DNA of 64,000 bases, from assembly GCA_947623455.1 (NCBI GenBank), contig OX392542.1, positions 9,307,625-9,371,624 of the forward strand, given 5' to 3'. Of the stretch, positions 43,283 through 55,447 are shown piece by piece. The position numbers were made by a program, and so were the translations under genes. Every line of letters begins with the position of its first letter. The stretch's first letter is position 1. Origin of the DNA: Mimachlamys varia (taxonomy: Eukaryota > Mollusca > Bivalvia > Pectinida > Pectinidae). The notes below the pieces were generated by a model. It was not told the DNA's origin. It did not search any database and saw only the letters and a program-made list of their open reading frames with translations.

Positions 43283-44985
43283 CCCATGGGCTAAGCCGTG
43301 TTATATAGGACACACATACTTGTGGTGATGTACTTCCTCACAAAACAAATAAATAAAGTGCACATTCTCTCATTCAAACGTTTAATACACGTCAGTTCAG
43401 CGTTTGTACAGAAGAATGTGTGTATTTGTACGGAAACTGAGCGTCTAATCTGAGAAGAAAAGGTTAATGAACACAATGGAAATAAAAATGTAGCAAAAAC
43501 TAGTTGACTATTTATATTTGTTGCAGTATGAAGGTGTAGTATTAGGTGTAAGCGCTATATATGTAACAGAATGCCTTACAATCCTAACATTTTTTATCAA
43601 ATCATGAGAAGTTCATTGTATATAAATAGGTCAGTAAGACCCCTACAACAAACATGGCCGTATCTAGGAGGCTGGGAACACGTTGATTTAGCATTCTGTG
43701 ACGTTTTGTTCAGTTCAGTAAGGCTTGTAAGAGAACATTTGACAGAAAAGAGTAATTATAACAACAAACAGATACTAGGATATTGAGGTACGTAATTAAA
43801 ATACATGTATCATGTACGTTTGATGTATTTTCAATGTTTTTACGAAAGACTGATTTGTTATGCAACATATTGTTCCTTTGATGTTTTAAAGGCGCTATCC
43901 GTATGACATGACCGAGGTATTTGATCTTACTGGTAGAGTTCTATCTATTCATTACAATGCCGTATTGTAAATCCGTGCTGATCACATTTCAGGAAAATTA
44001 AACAGAGGCTTTAGGTAAGTAAGAATAACACGTTTGTCACATTATCGTAATTTGTACTCTATCAGAAACAAAAGTTCGAATAACACTTTATAATTATTTT
44101 CATCTATTTACATAGACATTGCACAGATTCTAAATTAAGCTACTGCTCCAAATGCATGTGATATTTCCAATAAAATACATTGATACATTGTGACGTCATA
44201 GTTGTAGCGTTGGAAACGCACTGCTCTACTGTCAATGGGTGGCTGTTCTCTGTCTGGATTTACCCTGACATTGAAACATACTTTGACTAATACTGTATGT
44301 ATATGTCTGCACAGCAGGATGTTGATAAACAAAAAGTGTCAATATAAGTATTGGTTGTCACATTTTTTACATGCATTGGTGTGCAAAGACTTCCCTATTT
44401 ATTTAACATGACGCGCTAGCGCGCACCATTCAATATGTAGGTGCGGCTGTGCATGTTACAAACCAATGAATGTCAAAAATATGACAACCAATCCTTAATA
44501 ACTATCCGCTGATAGTTAAATGAAATTTAGCGTTTTTTGTAGAGTTCACTTTGAAGCTACTTTAAAGAATATTTATAATATTTTGAAGGGTGATTTATGC
44601 GCAGTTTTAAATGTTTACTTTTTGTCCTTGTGACCGGATGGTATATTGCTGCGATTGGCGCATAAACAGGGTACGTATTCCTCAAAAAAAAGTGGGAAAA
44701 AAAAGATAATAGAAATGCTAAAAATTAACCGACTAGGATTTTCTTTGACAAGAATCAGAAAAAATTTCTAATGCAATACCTGGACTATTAAACACCGATG
44801 ACAAACAAACATTGTACCGTGGTAGCGTGTTGTTAAATATGATTGTTTAGAATATCTACCTATACAGAGCCATGACAGTTAACGTCTAATGGAACCCATA
44901 GTTAACTAAATCTGTTTTTATGTGTGTGTGTTTTCTATTTTTTTTTTTTAGTTTTAAATATAATGTTTTCTCATTTATTAGAAAA
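43283..44985. other. Stretch with no supported gene
   Basis: TGACGTCA occurs at 44191-44198. A short segment at 44456-44503 matches 10918-10965. Otherwise it is unique, AT-rich and without recognisable frames. Confidence 0.45.
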
Positions 44986-44989
44986 AATT

Positions 44990-45275
44990 TAGAAAATACC
45001 AAAGCGTCAACAAAACAATAATCCGAAATCAAAATCGATTAAACTAGAGGCAACATACTCTGTATGACGACACAAATCTTTGTCACAGCCAAGTAAACAT
45101 CAAGTCCTCAAAATGAGGACCGAGTCATCATTTTCAATCACAACAAGTAAGCACACTAATAGGCATACTCATAAACGTCCACCTTCATATCGCACAAAGA
45201 TACAAAATGATTCTCAAGAAACCAAGATGGCGACCATAAAACTTTTCCTTAGTCTTCATCAATCTGCATCTGAAA
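44990..45275 (-). repeat. Penelope-like tail copy, inverted
   Basis: The reverse complement contains GTTTTGTTGACGCTTTGGTA, CTAGTTTAATCGATTTTGAT and TGATATGAAGGTGGACG, and ends at a GATTTCAGATGCAGATTGAT stretch, the end of the RT coding part. The CTTCCGGAACACC centre is deleted. This is the longest minus-strand copy. Confidence 0.7.
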
Positions 45276-45439
45276 TCAATCAAATTTATCAAATCATGTC
45301 TGGTACATTTTCTTGTAGTTATGTTGGTTCATTTGATTGGATATCAATGACAGAACAAACATCTTCTAAAACTCTGTTCATAACATCTTGTCAAACAATG
45401 TCTTACATAATCCATTCATCAAATAGATCATTTCTACAT

Positions 45440-45910
45440 ACATGTCGCTCAAAGACTATAAGACTCTTTCATGACCAGGGATGTAAGATAAGGAAATTCC
45501 ACCCGAGTCTTTGGTCTTTTTCTCTCATATACACTACCCGAATAAGCTCAAAAACCACGAAAACACGTTTTGACTGGCTACCATTTTGAAAATTTAAACT
45601 TTTTCCTTGAGCTTTTTTGAGGAAAACGAATTAGACAGCAAGATTAAGCATACCTTTATTTGCAAACTAAATTTGCGCAGCAGAAACAAATAATCCCAGC
45701 TTTCTTATGTCTATGGTTATTTTTTTTGTGAAAGTGTTTGATTTCATCACGCCGTCGTTTTCTCTTTCCGTTATCAGAGTTTACCGTCTTCGTGACGTCA
45801 CATCATTGTTGAGCCATTGTGACGTCACGTCGCGTGTTATGCTATGTAAGATAGATTTTTCTTGCATAGCTTTCACACATGGGCAAACTCTAGCTGAATT
45901 CAGGATGTGC
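45440..45910 (+). repeat. Dispersed repeat R2, copy 1
   Basis: It aligns with 59935-60470 over CATGACCAGGGATGTAAGAT, ACTACCCGAATAAGCTCAAA, CGTTTTGACTGGCTACCATT, ATCACGCCGTCGTTTTCT and CAGAGTTTACCGT. It then carries two CRE-like palindromes, TGACGTCA, at 45793-45800 and 45820-45827, and ends TATGCTATGTAAGATAGAT. A segment of about 100 bp in the other copy is missing here. Confidence 0.8.
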
Positions 45911-46490
45911 AAATAATCAGCATTACAAAGAAATGTTGACCTCGTTTTGTTTGTAAGTGTAGGGAACGACAACTCTGGGTTGCATTTCTAAATGGATATG
46001 TACAATAAAAATCCCCCTCTAACTCGCATGACTCGAATATGTTGTGTTGGTTAAACAAGCGTCGGAATTAAAATGACGGAGATATTTATTAACAATGATT
46101 ATCAGTAATTCCCATTATACTACTCCATTTTTATTGGATAAAACACACGTATTTGTAGAAAGACGTCCAATGAGAACATTGCACCCGATAACGATAATGT
46201 AAATATAATGAACTTAAAAAGCAGTATTTCATCAAATCACTTTATATCTGTTCATCTTGTCATTGAGTACAAAAATTATTGGTTTCGCTCTGATGGACAT
46301 CGTGACGGTCTGACTAGGATCTGTACAAACTACACAGTAGTGGGAAATTATTAACATTTGAAAATGATATATCCTGAATAACATAAAATTCCAATGAATG
46401 TGTAACTAAACGGTGAGACAAATTGAAATATTTCATTTCTAAAGTAAAATAGGAATATACAAATGTATATATATAAGGGGCAATGAAATA
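45911..46490. other. AT-rich stretch without a gene
   Basis: I see no recognisable coding or RNA content. Confidence 0.4.
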
Positions 46491-46496
46491 CCATAC

Positions 46497-47205
46497 ACAA
46501 TGAGTATCTGAGAGTACTGCCAAATGCTATATGTGAGGTTCCATTCCTAGTTATACAGAAACAGTGATTTTCTGAGAGTACTGCTAAATGATAGCTGGGT
46601 GGTTGGATGGTGGAGTGGAAAACACACTTGCTTTTCACCAAGCGGCCGGGGTTCGATTTACCGACCGCACGTGAAAAGCTATTTGGTCATCTGCCCGACC
46701 ACGTGGGTTTTCTCTGGGTTCTCCAGTTTTCTCCCACAGTAAGACCCTTTGCGCGCTAACATACAAGCCAACAAGAATGATTTATATTAGTTGGATAAAT
46801 TATTACATAATTGTTGTAAAACAAATAAAGTTTATATTCATATTTAATTATATCTGTCAGGTTCCATTCCTAGTCATATAACAACGGTGTTTATCTGAGG
46901 GTATTGCTCAATGATAGTTGTAAGCTTCCATGTATAGTTATACAAAAACAGCGCGTCTCTGAGATTATTGCCGAATAGTATATATCAGCTTCCATTTATA
47001 GTTATACAAAAACAGCGAGTCTCTGAGATTATTGCCGAATGGTATATGTCAGCTTTTATTTATAGTAGAATATTTGCGAGTACTGTCAAATGAGAGATGT
47101 CAACAACTTCCATTCAAAGTTTTACATATACAGGGAGTATCTAAGAGTACTGTCGATGGTCAGCTTCCATTTACAGTTATACAACAGAGAACTGTCGAAT
47201 GATAT
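46497..47205. repeat. Diverged ~73-bp tandem repeats split by a SINE
   Basis: Repeated blocks TTCCATT(C/T)ATAGTTATACA, TCTGAGA(G/T)TA and TGCC(A/G)AATG occur near 46505, 46570, 46870, 46930, 47005 and 47085-47205. The SINE at 46597-46837 interrupts the array. The units are well diverged. Confidence 0.6.
46597..46837 (+). repeat. tRNA-derived SINE, family S2, copy 2
   Basis: The same modules as at 12551-12787: head with B box GGTTCGATTTACC, body with GTGGGTTTTCTCTGG, TTTTCTCCCACAGTAAGACC and GCGCGCTAAC, and tail TTGTTGTAAAACAAATAAAG. The head is more diverged from a tRNA than in copy 1. Confidence 0.8.
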
Positions 47206-47640
47206 ACAGTAAAACCCCACTTACTCGAACCCAATTTACTCGACCGAGTGTTTAAATTCATGTTTCCAATGACGTACACAATTACGCATGCTACATACTG
47301 GAACTTTTGCTTTATATTGACTCATGCAAATTTATCAAAAGAACAATCTAACCCTGTCCCATATCCGGGTACTTTGTCTGGTTCAGGAACCAATCAGATT
47401 TAATGAAGGACCCGTTAATTGATGACAATTTATTTCCGCGTGCCCCTTGACTCTCTGTACTGTCCTGTGTGCCCACTCTGGTGAATCATTTCTTTATATT
47501 TAAATATAAGATAAACTCCGGGTGGCTCGGTATACAGGTAAATGTTTATTTTTCAATGATGACGTTATTACAGTAAAGATATTATGTTTGAGACGCCCTG
47601 TCTAAATATACATAATTTTTTGTCAAAGAAATTTAGTCAG
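47206..47640. other. Stretch with one pogo-like end sequence
   Basis: TACAGTAAAACCCCACTTAC followed by TCGAACCC at about 47207-47234 looks like a pogo/Tigger terminal repeat, but no partner end was found. The rest is unique. Confidence 0.35.
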
Positions 47641-49574
47641 TTTTTTTTTTCAAGTTCAAATAGGAAGAAACACTGTCTGAGTAAAGCGTTATGAGTCAGT
47701 GACTGTGCGGCACAAACACATTAAAATACTAAGTTAAGTATTATTACAAGGGTAAATCAAGGCAGTAAATGATAACGTTTTGCTCCGTGTTATTACGAAT
47801 TCATTGGACTATAAACAAAAACCTAAACTAAGTAAAGTGTCTCAGGTAAATCTATAATGAACACAGACCTACCCTAATTTCAATGTTTGGGCTACAGGTA
47901 TTGGGGTACCACGATAGAAAAGGATCGCGTATGTATAGCATCTCGATTGTAAGGTCTTGATGCAGTAAATGCTAGTAAGTTGGACCATAGCTTTAATACC
48001 GAAGTTGTTGATTACTGATTTACACTTTCAGGTTCCTACCCTTCCTACCATCAGCTAGCATTACTATATTTTATTTTAAATATATTTTAATGATTGAATT
48101 AATCATCAATGGGATTGATTAACATGCTTTACCTATATAAGCTCTCTCCTTTACCTCCGACATTCTTTAAATATATATATACACATTATTTTCCATTACT
48201 TTTCAACTCATCGCTTGATTCTTTGTCTATTTACATGTACTTCACTGTAACTTTTGAACCAATTGATATACATTCAATATTGTTATATTAGAGTAGGACT
48301 GAATACATATTTAATGTAAATAATTTTAATACATAGATGATAAATTGAATAAAATCTGCATGAAATTTAAATCATGATCTTATGACAATGATTTTGGTGA
48401 ATATCATAGTATTATCAGATATTGTGGGTTTTATACAAATCGATATATACTACTGTATATATTCTATATTTTTGATATATGGAATGTTTTGAGATGAGTT
48501 GAAAACAAAGAAAAAACAACAACATAATTTAAGAGAGGGAAAAAACATTCATATACCACAAAATTTATCTCTGGCATGGATTTTTATAATTAGATTATTA
48601 TTTTAATTTATTTCATTGTATATACATGTAACATGTGCTACTCGACTTTTTAATTTATATAAATAGCGACAAGAAGTTAGCTATTAGCTATATCTAGCAT
48701 AGTGATATATCTCTAATGTATTACATTATCATTTTGATACATTTTATCTAATACATTGGCTCGAATAACATTACCTCTAAATGAAATAATTCATGTAAGT
48801 GGCATGACCTCATACGAGTCCTTGGACATATGTTGCCCGGGGTCGATCTCCTCCAGTATATTATTGCAACAATACATTTCAATAACTATATTAATTAATG
48901 AATTTATCTTATATCACTAAATGGTTCCTCAAATACAACATATGCATACCTTTACTTTTCTATTGAAACCTTCTTGTAGCATTCATATATTTGTGCAATA
49001 ATAATAATAATAACAAGGGACACTGTAATGTTATCATCATTTGTAAAAATATCTCGTGCATCAGAGTTTGTCTTTTTTCCTGTATAAAGACGACATTCAA
49101 AAAAAGAAATGGTTTAAATTTTCGATACCTTGACCGCATGCACATTTTGCTGACTATCTCAATTTCTTAATTGACACATTAATATATTAGTTTTTTTCTT
49201 GAACATTCACATCTAAATATAGGTGTACATAAATTATGTTCTGCGTTATCTACAACTGTCTTTTGTATTTATTTTTTAAAAGTATTAAGATTTGATATAT
49301 TGGTAAAATTTCAGTTTGGACTGTTCCATATATTTATCATACTTGGGAAAAAACTATTATTATATAGAGTGGTTCTAGTCCGAGGAACACTGAATGTTCC
49401 GAAGTGCCTAAGGTAATGTGTATTTTCCTCTGGGTTTAATATGGATGGCTGTAGAATTTCATTTAGATAATTTTGAGTTAGTTTGTTTACTATTTGACTA
49501 TTTTAAAGAAAAAGACATGTTAATATTTATCCCTCCTGTTCTGCAAGCTTTTCCCATCCTATCCCTTTATATAA

Positions 49575-50450
49575 AATACTTGCCTTTAATATAATTTTCA
49601 AATCTCGCCAACACATTATGGTAATAGAAATAGGTCTATAATTAGTAGGATCACACTTCTGACCTTTACCTTTGTATATTGGGACAACATTGGCACATTT
49701 CCAGGTGTAAGGGTGACAACGCAACTCTATTTATTTATTAATTATTATCAGTAAAGGTTTAACTAATGATTCAGCTAAACCCTTAACAAAATAAGGGGAA
49801 ATGTTATCTGGACCTGCTGATATATTGGTATTAATTAAATGTAGTTGATTTTTGACATCCTGTTCTGTAACAATGATATTACCAAAGGTAAATGGTGGAT
49901 AATTAATTAACGGTGTTACATCATCATCAATTTATAAGATGTTGAGATAGTAGAAAATTATTTATTAAGTACTTCAGCTTTCTCTTCAGGATGAGTTATT
50001 ATATTGCCATTCACTTATCATGGTGACTTATCATTATTATTTTGTGTTCATATTGAGGACTTGTTTTGCAATTTTCCACCATTTATCTTTAGGGATAGAT
50101 TCATCAGTGAATGAGTTTTGAAGTTTTCCGTAAAATAGTTCCTTGGCTTTTCTGACAAGTGAGATAACATCATTTCGTATACGTCTAAATTTACTCCAAG
50201 CAACCTCAGTATTATTTTATTTAGCTTTTTTATGTTGTCTATTTCTTTGTCTAATTTTTAATCTGATCTCATTATTAAACCATGGCTTATCATTCGGCCT
50301 TACAGTAATAGTTTTCTGGGGTACAGATTTATCAACACATATCTGTATTTCGTGTGGGAGATAATCATTCATATTTTCAACATGTAAATGTGCTAGTTTG
50401 TTTTCCCAGTCTTTAGATGAAAGGAATTCATTTACTTTAAAAAAAATCTG
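49575..50450 (-). pseudogene. LINE linker and first RT blocks
   Basis: Minus-strand frames give KPWFNNEIRLKIRQRNRQHK, then WSKFRRIRNDVISLVRKAK and DKWWKIAKQVL in the linker. Next come NISAGPDNISPYFVKGLAES and then KCANVVPIYKGKGQKCDPTN with YRPISIT, the standard start of a LINE reverse transcriptase. After RPISIT the frame jumps straight to ORF2 C-terminal sequence (GWEKLAEQEG), so the YADD-containing core is deleted. Confidence 0.8.
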
Positions 50451-51480
50451 TTACCTTATAATACAGCATGTTTTTATATAACATTTGTGTTTCAAAGTTT
50501 TGTATGTTATTTCGGCTGAAATTCGACTGTGGTAACTACAGAAGGGTGTGCTTACTACAACATTTTTTACTATATTACAGTTGTTTGTCATAAGGACATC
50601 AATACTGGTAGATGAACTTGTAGTTACTCTGGTTGGTTCTTCTATATGACTAATTATATAACATTTTGTCATTATTTTTGACAGCCTAGAGTTTAGAGTT
50701 AGTTTAAGCATATCTTGATTGATGTCTCCTATCAAGATGAAATCTTTATTTAAATATGAAACTTAAACATATTGTCAAATTTATTCCAATAATCTGCTAA
50801 AGAATTATGTATATGCATCCCACTAAAATCATTTTTTCATTAAGTTTAACTTCTAACCATATACTTTCTATACCATCAATTCCTAACTTACGGCACAGGG
50901 ATTCGAGATATGCAGGTTGATGAAGTCTATGGTCAAGTTGTATGGTCGCCATCTTGGTCGCATCGAGAAATATTCTGTATCTTTGTGAGATATGAAGATT
51001 GACGTGAGTTTGCTTGTTAGTGTGTTTACTTGTTGTGATGACAATGGTGACTCGGTTCTCATTTTAATGATTGTTGCTTACTTGGATGTGACCAAGAGTT
51101 AAATGGCAGGTGACGTAGATGAAGCAGAATACGCTTACTCTTGCGGAACACCTGGTCTTATTCTCTTGTGCTTTTACGCGAGTCTCCATGTAAATCTTTC
51201 CTTTGTCCCTATTTTGCCCCTAGTTTAATCGATTTTGATTTCGGATTATGATTTATTTTTTTAACATACAAGTTATCTTTAACATAAACTACAACTCCTC
51301 CTCCCCTTTGTGCTTCTCTATCTTTCCTAAATATACACCGGTGACTGTCCATGTGGATAGCTGCTTTGGCAATGCTGTCATTTAAATTAGTTTCAGTTAA
51401 ACATACTATATCAATTTCTGATTTACACCTTCAGGTTCAATAACATCTAACTGGTTTCTAAGAGAGCAAACAAGAGCAAA
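50451..51480 (-). pseudogene. LINE endonuclease domain, interrupted
   Basis: The first part (51480-51265) reads LRNQLDVIEPE, then with a frame change CLTETNLNDSIA, FRKDREAQRGGG and VVVYVKDNL, which are the N-terminal half motifs of exonuclease-endonuclease-phosphatase domains in LINEs. A plus-strand Penelope fragment sits at 50885-51251. The domain resumes at 50884 with GIDGIESIWLEVKLNEK, then IGDINQDM, EEPTRVTTSSSTSIDVLMTN and PFCSYHSRI (the SDH-equivalent, here SYH). In intact relatives the last motif is SDH. The domain is inactive from the insertion and frameshifts. Confidence 0.75.
50885..51251 (+). repeat. Penelope-like fragment nested in the LINE
   Basis: It contains TTACGGCACAGGGATTCGAG, TATGGTCGCCATCTTGGTCG, GATATGAAGATTGACGTGAG, CTTACTCTTGCGGAACACCT and CCCTAGTTTAATCGATTTTG. 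It covers the last RT codons and the whole tail. It lies in opposite orientation to the LINE and splits the endonuclease between VKDNL and GIDGIE. Confidence 0.85.
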
Positions 51481-51562
51481 CTATTTAGTGACAGGAGAGG
51501 TAATTGAACCGATCAGCTGTGTAGAAAATACGGGTTACCTACACCCACTACATGACTACTGG

Positions 51563-51735
51563 TCGATGAAGCAGAAGACGCTTACTATTCCGGAACACCA
51601 GGTCTTATTCTCTTTTGGTGTTACGAGAATTTCCATGTAGGTCTTTCTTTTGTTTCTATTTTGCCTCTAGTTTAATCGATTCTGAGTTCAGATTATGGTT
51701 TTGTTGACGCTTTGGTATTCTCTGATTTCTATTTT
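51563..51735 (+). repeat. Penelope-like tail fragment
   Basis: It starts TCGATGAAGCAGAAGACGCT and runs through TATTCCGGAACACCAGGTCT, TTGCCTCTAGTTTAATCGAT and TTTTGTTGACGCTTTGG to a T-rich end. It lacks coding sequence. It lies 83 bp upstream (element sense) of the LINE copy A endonuclease start. Confidence 0.8.
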
Positions 51736-52265
51736 TAGATTGGAAAAGTTTGTAGGACACAATCATGATTTTGTCTGGGGTCCATATGAAGAACGTTTGC
51801 TTAGGGAGACATCGCTCGAAACAGGATGTAGAGAGTCGAAATACTTGATCATAAGTATTTCATTGGGAACAGCAAGGGTAGGGGGTGCTCTTAGATAGGT
51901 GAGACACTATCGCATGCTTAGTCTCAGGTGTTGAAATAAATGTAAATTCTACAATACACAAATAATAAGACACTATTTAACTTTTAAATTGTGTTCGTTG
52001 AAGATTCACCTTTAACTGCTAGTGCAATAAAGAATTTATGAAATATTATGCTAATATAGTTCAATGTAGAATTAAAGTATGATATTCAAAGTACAATTCC
52101 TGTAATTAATGTATAGATATGGTTTGAAAAGTTTTTTGCTAAAACCAATTTATTTCAACTATCTGCTGTTATATAAAGGTCACATTGGAATGGTGATAAC
52201 CAGATGGGACAAATTGGATAGATATTGTTCATGTATGCATTTTTATTTTAAACTTTTTTCAATTA
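51736..52265. other. Unique stretch between two LINEs
   Basis: AT-rich. A 67-codon frame covering part of it has no family resemblance. Confidence 0.4.
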
Positions 52266-53086
52266 TTTTTTAAAGTTCAAATAGGAAAAAACACTATCTG
52301 AGTAAAACGTTATGAGTCAGTGCAGTAAAAACACATAACAATACTAAGTTAAGTATTATTACAAGGCAGTAAATGATAACGTTTTGCTCCGTGTTATTAC
52401 CAATTCGTTGGACTATAAACAAATAACTAAACTAAGTAAAGTGTCTCAGGTAAATCTATAAGGAACACAGACCTACCCTTAGTTCAATGTTTGGGCTACA
52501 GGTATTGGGGTACCACGATAGAAAAGGATCGCGTATGTATAGCATCTCGATTGTAAGGTCTTGATGCTGTAAATGCTAGTCAGTTGGACCATAGCTTTAA
52601 TACCGAAGTTGTTGATCATTGATTTACACCTTCTGGTTCCTACCCTTCCTACCATCAGCTAGCATTATCATATTTCATTTCAAATATATTTTATTGATAG
52701 AATGAATCATCCATAGGCTTAACCTATATAAGCTCTTTCCCTTACCTCCGACATACTTTAAATAATACAATTTGAAATTATGTATATGTACATTATATTC
52801 CATTACCTTTCAACTCATCTCTTGATTCTTTGTCTATTAACATGTACTTCACTTTTGAAACAATTGATATACATACAATATTGTTATTTCAGAGTAGGAC
52901 TGAATAAATATTTAATGTAAATAAGTTTAATACATAGATTATTTGTTGAATAAAATCTACATGGAATTTAAATCATAATCTTATGACAATGGTTTTTGGT
53001 GAAAATCATAGTATTATCAGATATTATGGTTTTATAAGAATTGATACACCGGTATACTACTCTATATGTTCTATATTTAATGATGA

Positions 53087-53180
53087 CTCGGTTCTCATTT
53101 TGATGATTGATGCTTACTTGGATGTGACCAAGATTTACATGGCGGGTGTCGTCGCTTTGGTAATCTCTGATTTTTTTTTT
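53087..53180 (+). repeat. Penelope-like tail fragment with internal deletion
   Basis: It reads ATGACTCGGTTCTCATTTTG, TGGATGTGACCAAGATTTAC and ATGGCGGGTGTCGTC, then jumps to GCTTTGGTAATCTCTGA and a T run. The deletion joins GTCG and GACG-like ends. It lies inside the LINE copy B 3' region, which copy A lacks at that point. A ~90-bp duplication of LINE DNA follows it. Confidence 0.75.
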
Positions 53181-55447
53181 TGATGGAATGTTGTGACAAA
53201 GGGGGAAAACATAATTTAAGAGAGAAAAAAAATATTGAAGACAATACAAACAATTCACATTCGCTCTCATTCATACACCACAACATATATCTCTGGCGTG
53301 GAGTTTTATCAGATATTATGGTTTTATAAAAATTGATATATACTACTGTATATATTCTATATTTTTGATATATGGAATGTTTTGAGATGAGTTGAAAAAC
53401 AAAGAAAAAACAACAACATAATTTAAGAGAGAAACAAACATTCATACACCATGACATATATCTCTGGCATAGATTTTTATAATTAGATTATTATTTTAAT
53501 TTATTTCATTGTATATACATGTAACATGTGCTACTCGACATTATAATATATATATATATAGCTACAAGAAGTTATGCTATTAGTTATATCTAGCATTGTG
53601 ATATATCTCTAATTTATGTATTACATTATCATTTTGATAAATATTATTTAATTCATGAGCTCGAATAATATTACCTCTAAATGAAATAATACCTGTAAGT
53701 GGCATGACCACATAAGAGTCCCTGGACATATATTGCCCGGTGGTCAATCTACTCCAGTATATTATTGCAACAATACATATCAATAAATATATTAATTAAT
53801 GATTTATCTTATATAACTATATGATTACTCACATACAACATATGTATACCTTTACTTTTATATTGCAACCTTGTGGCATTAATTTATTTGTGCACACACT
53901 CCATTAAAATATTGTTCTGTAAATCCATGTTATTAGTACAACCATTTAAAATAATAACAAGGGGCACTGTAATGTTATCATCATTAAATAAAATATCCTG
54001 CATTAGAGTTTGTCTTTTTTTCTGTATAAAGACAATATTCAAAAAAGAAATGGTTTAAATTTTTAATACTTTGACCGCATGCACAAATTGCTGTATTTTT
54101 CAAATGGTCTTTCAATAAGTCATTGTTAAGTTGACAAGCTCCATTTCTTAATTGACATATCAATTTATTAGTTTTTCTTGAACCTCCATATCTAAATATA
54201 GGTGCACATGAATTATGTTCTGCGTCATCTACAACTGTCTTTTGTATTTCCTTTTAAAAGTATTGAGATTTGTTATATTGGTAAAATTAAATTTTGGACT
54301 GTTCCATATAGTTATCATACTTGGGGGGGGGGGGGGGGGGGGGCTATTAGTTTATAGAGTGGTTCTAGTCCGAGGAACACTGTATGTTCCGAAGTGCCTA
54401 AGGTTATGTGTATTTTCCTTTGGGTTTTATATGTATGGCTGTAGAATGTCATTTAGATAATTTGGAGTTAGTTTGTTTACTATTTTACTATATTAAGAAA
54501 AGATTTTTTTTATATTTATCCCTCCTGTTCTGCAAGCTTTCCCATCCTATCTCTTTATATAAAATACTATGGCTGGTACCTTTCCTTAAGCAAGTAATTA
54601 ATCTAATAACGTCAAGCTGGATATATTCCAAAAGATCTTTTTCTTGTTTTTTACAATTATATCATATGATACACGCATAATCTAGTATAGGTCTTATTAA
54701 TGTGATAAAAATATTTTAAGTGCTTTTCTACCAATTTTATATTTAACATTCTTAAGAGATGTACTCAAAGGTATAATTTATATGATGTGTCCAGGTACCT
54801 TGTTCATTCAAGTATACTCCTAAATGTTTGTGGTTTGAAACATTACTAACCTGAACATCATTGAATATTAAGTTAGTATGTATAGTATTTGAGTTTAGTT
54901 TCTTGGATACTAAATTTTATCTGGGTTGAATAGTATGCCCCATTTATTTGCCCATTCTGATATGTTATGTAAATCATTTAGCTGATCATCGAGCTGACTT
55001 GCAATAGTATCATACAGTGACAAAAGCTGATTTACTGTAGAGTTTTTTGGGGAAAAAGCCCTATTGATTTTTTGATATTATATTATTTAACGATAGATAA
55101 TTTCACAAAGATTTCAAGATTAATTTTTTTAATATTTTTGTAAAAAATATGGTAATAGAAATAGGTCTATAATTAGTTGGATCACACTTCTGACCTTTAC
55201 CTTTGTATATTGGGACAACATTGGCACATTTCCAGGTGTAAGGGTGACAACGCAACTCTTATATTTAACATTCTTAAGTGATGTACTCTTTTACATGCAT
55301 TTTCGAAGATATAATGTTTATGATGTGTCCAGGTACCTTGTTCATTCAAGTATACGCCTAAATATTTGTGGTTTGAAACATTACTAACCTGAACATCATT
55401 GAATATTAAGTTAGTATGTATAGTATTTGAGTTTAGTTTCTTGGATA

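Larger units (their letters stand above)
47641..51480 (-). mobile_element. CR1/L2/Jockey-group LINE, copy A, broken
   Basis: Read on the minus strand it has, in order, an apurinic-type endonuclease (51480-50451, split by a Penelope fragment), a linker and the first reverse-transcriptase blocks (50450-49575), an internal deletion of most of the RT, an ORF2 C-terminus (49560-48950) and about 1.3 kb of noncoding 3' DNA. The 3' end is at 47651 and is followed by ten T on the plus strand (47641-47650), which is a poly(A) on the element strand. Copy B at 52266-56095 shares the 3' 1.9 kb, with its own T run at the same point, so the shared end is the element's terminus. Confidence 0.75.

Noticed and set aside
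43107..43313. 68-codon frame with 13-residue repeats
   Set aside because: It is explained by the 39-bp tandem repeat, and nothing else supports a protein.
10918..44503. Short similarity between 10918-10965 and 44456-44503
   Set aside because: It is real but only about 48 bp, too short to define an element or draw a conclusion.
47641..54590. Host segmental duplication of ~1.9 kb
   Set aside because: The shared part contains LINE ORF2 C-terminal codons and both copies stop at a T run, so a LINE 3' end explains it better. It is kept open as the refuting alternative in the finding.
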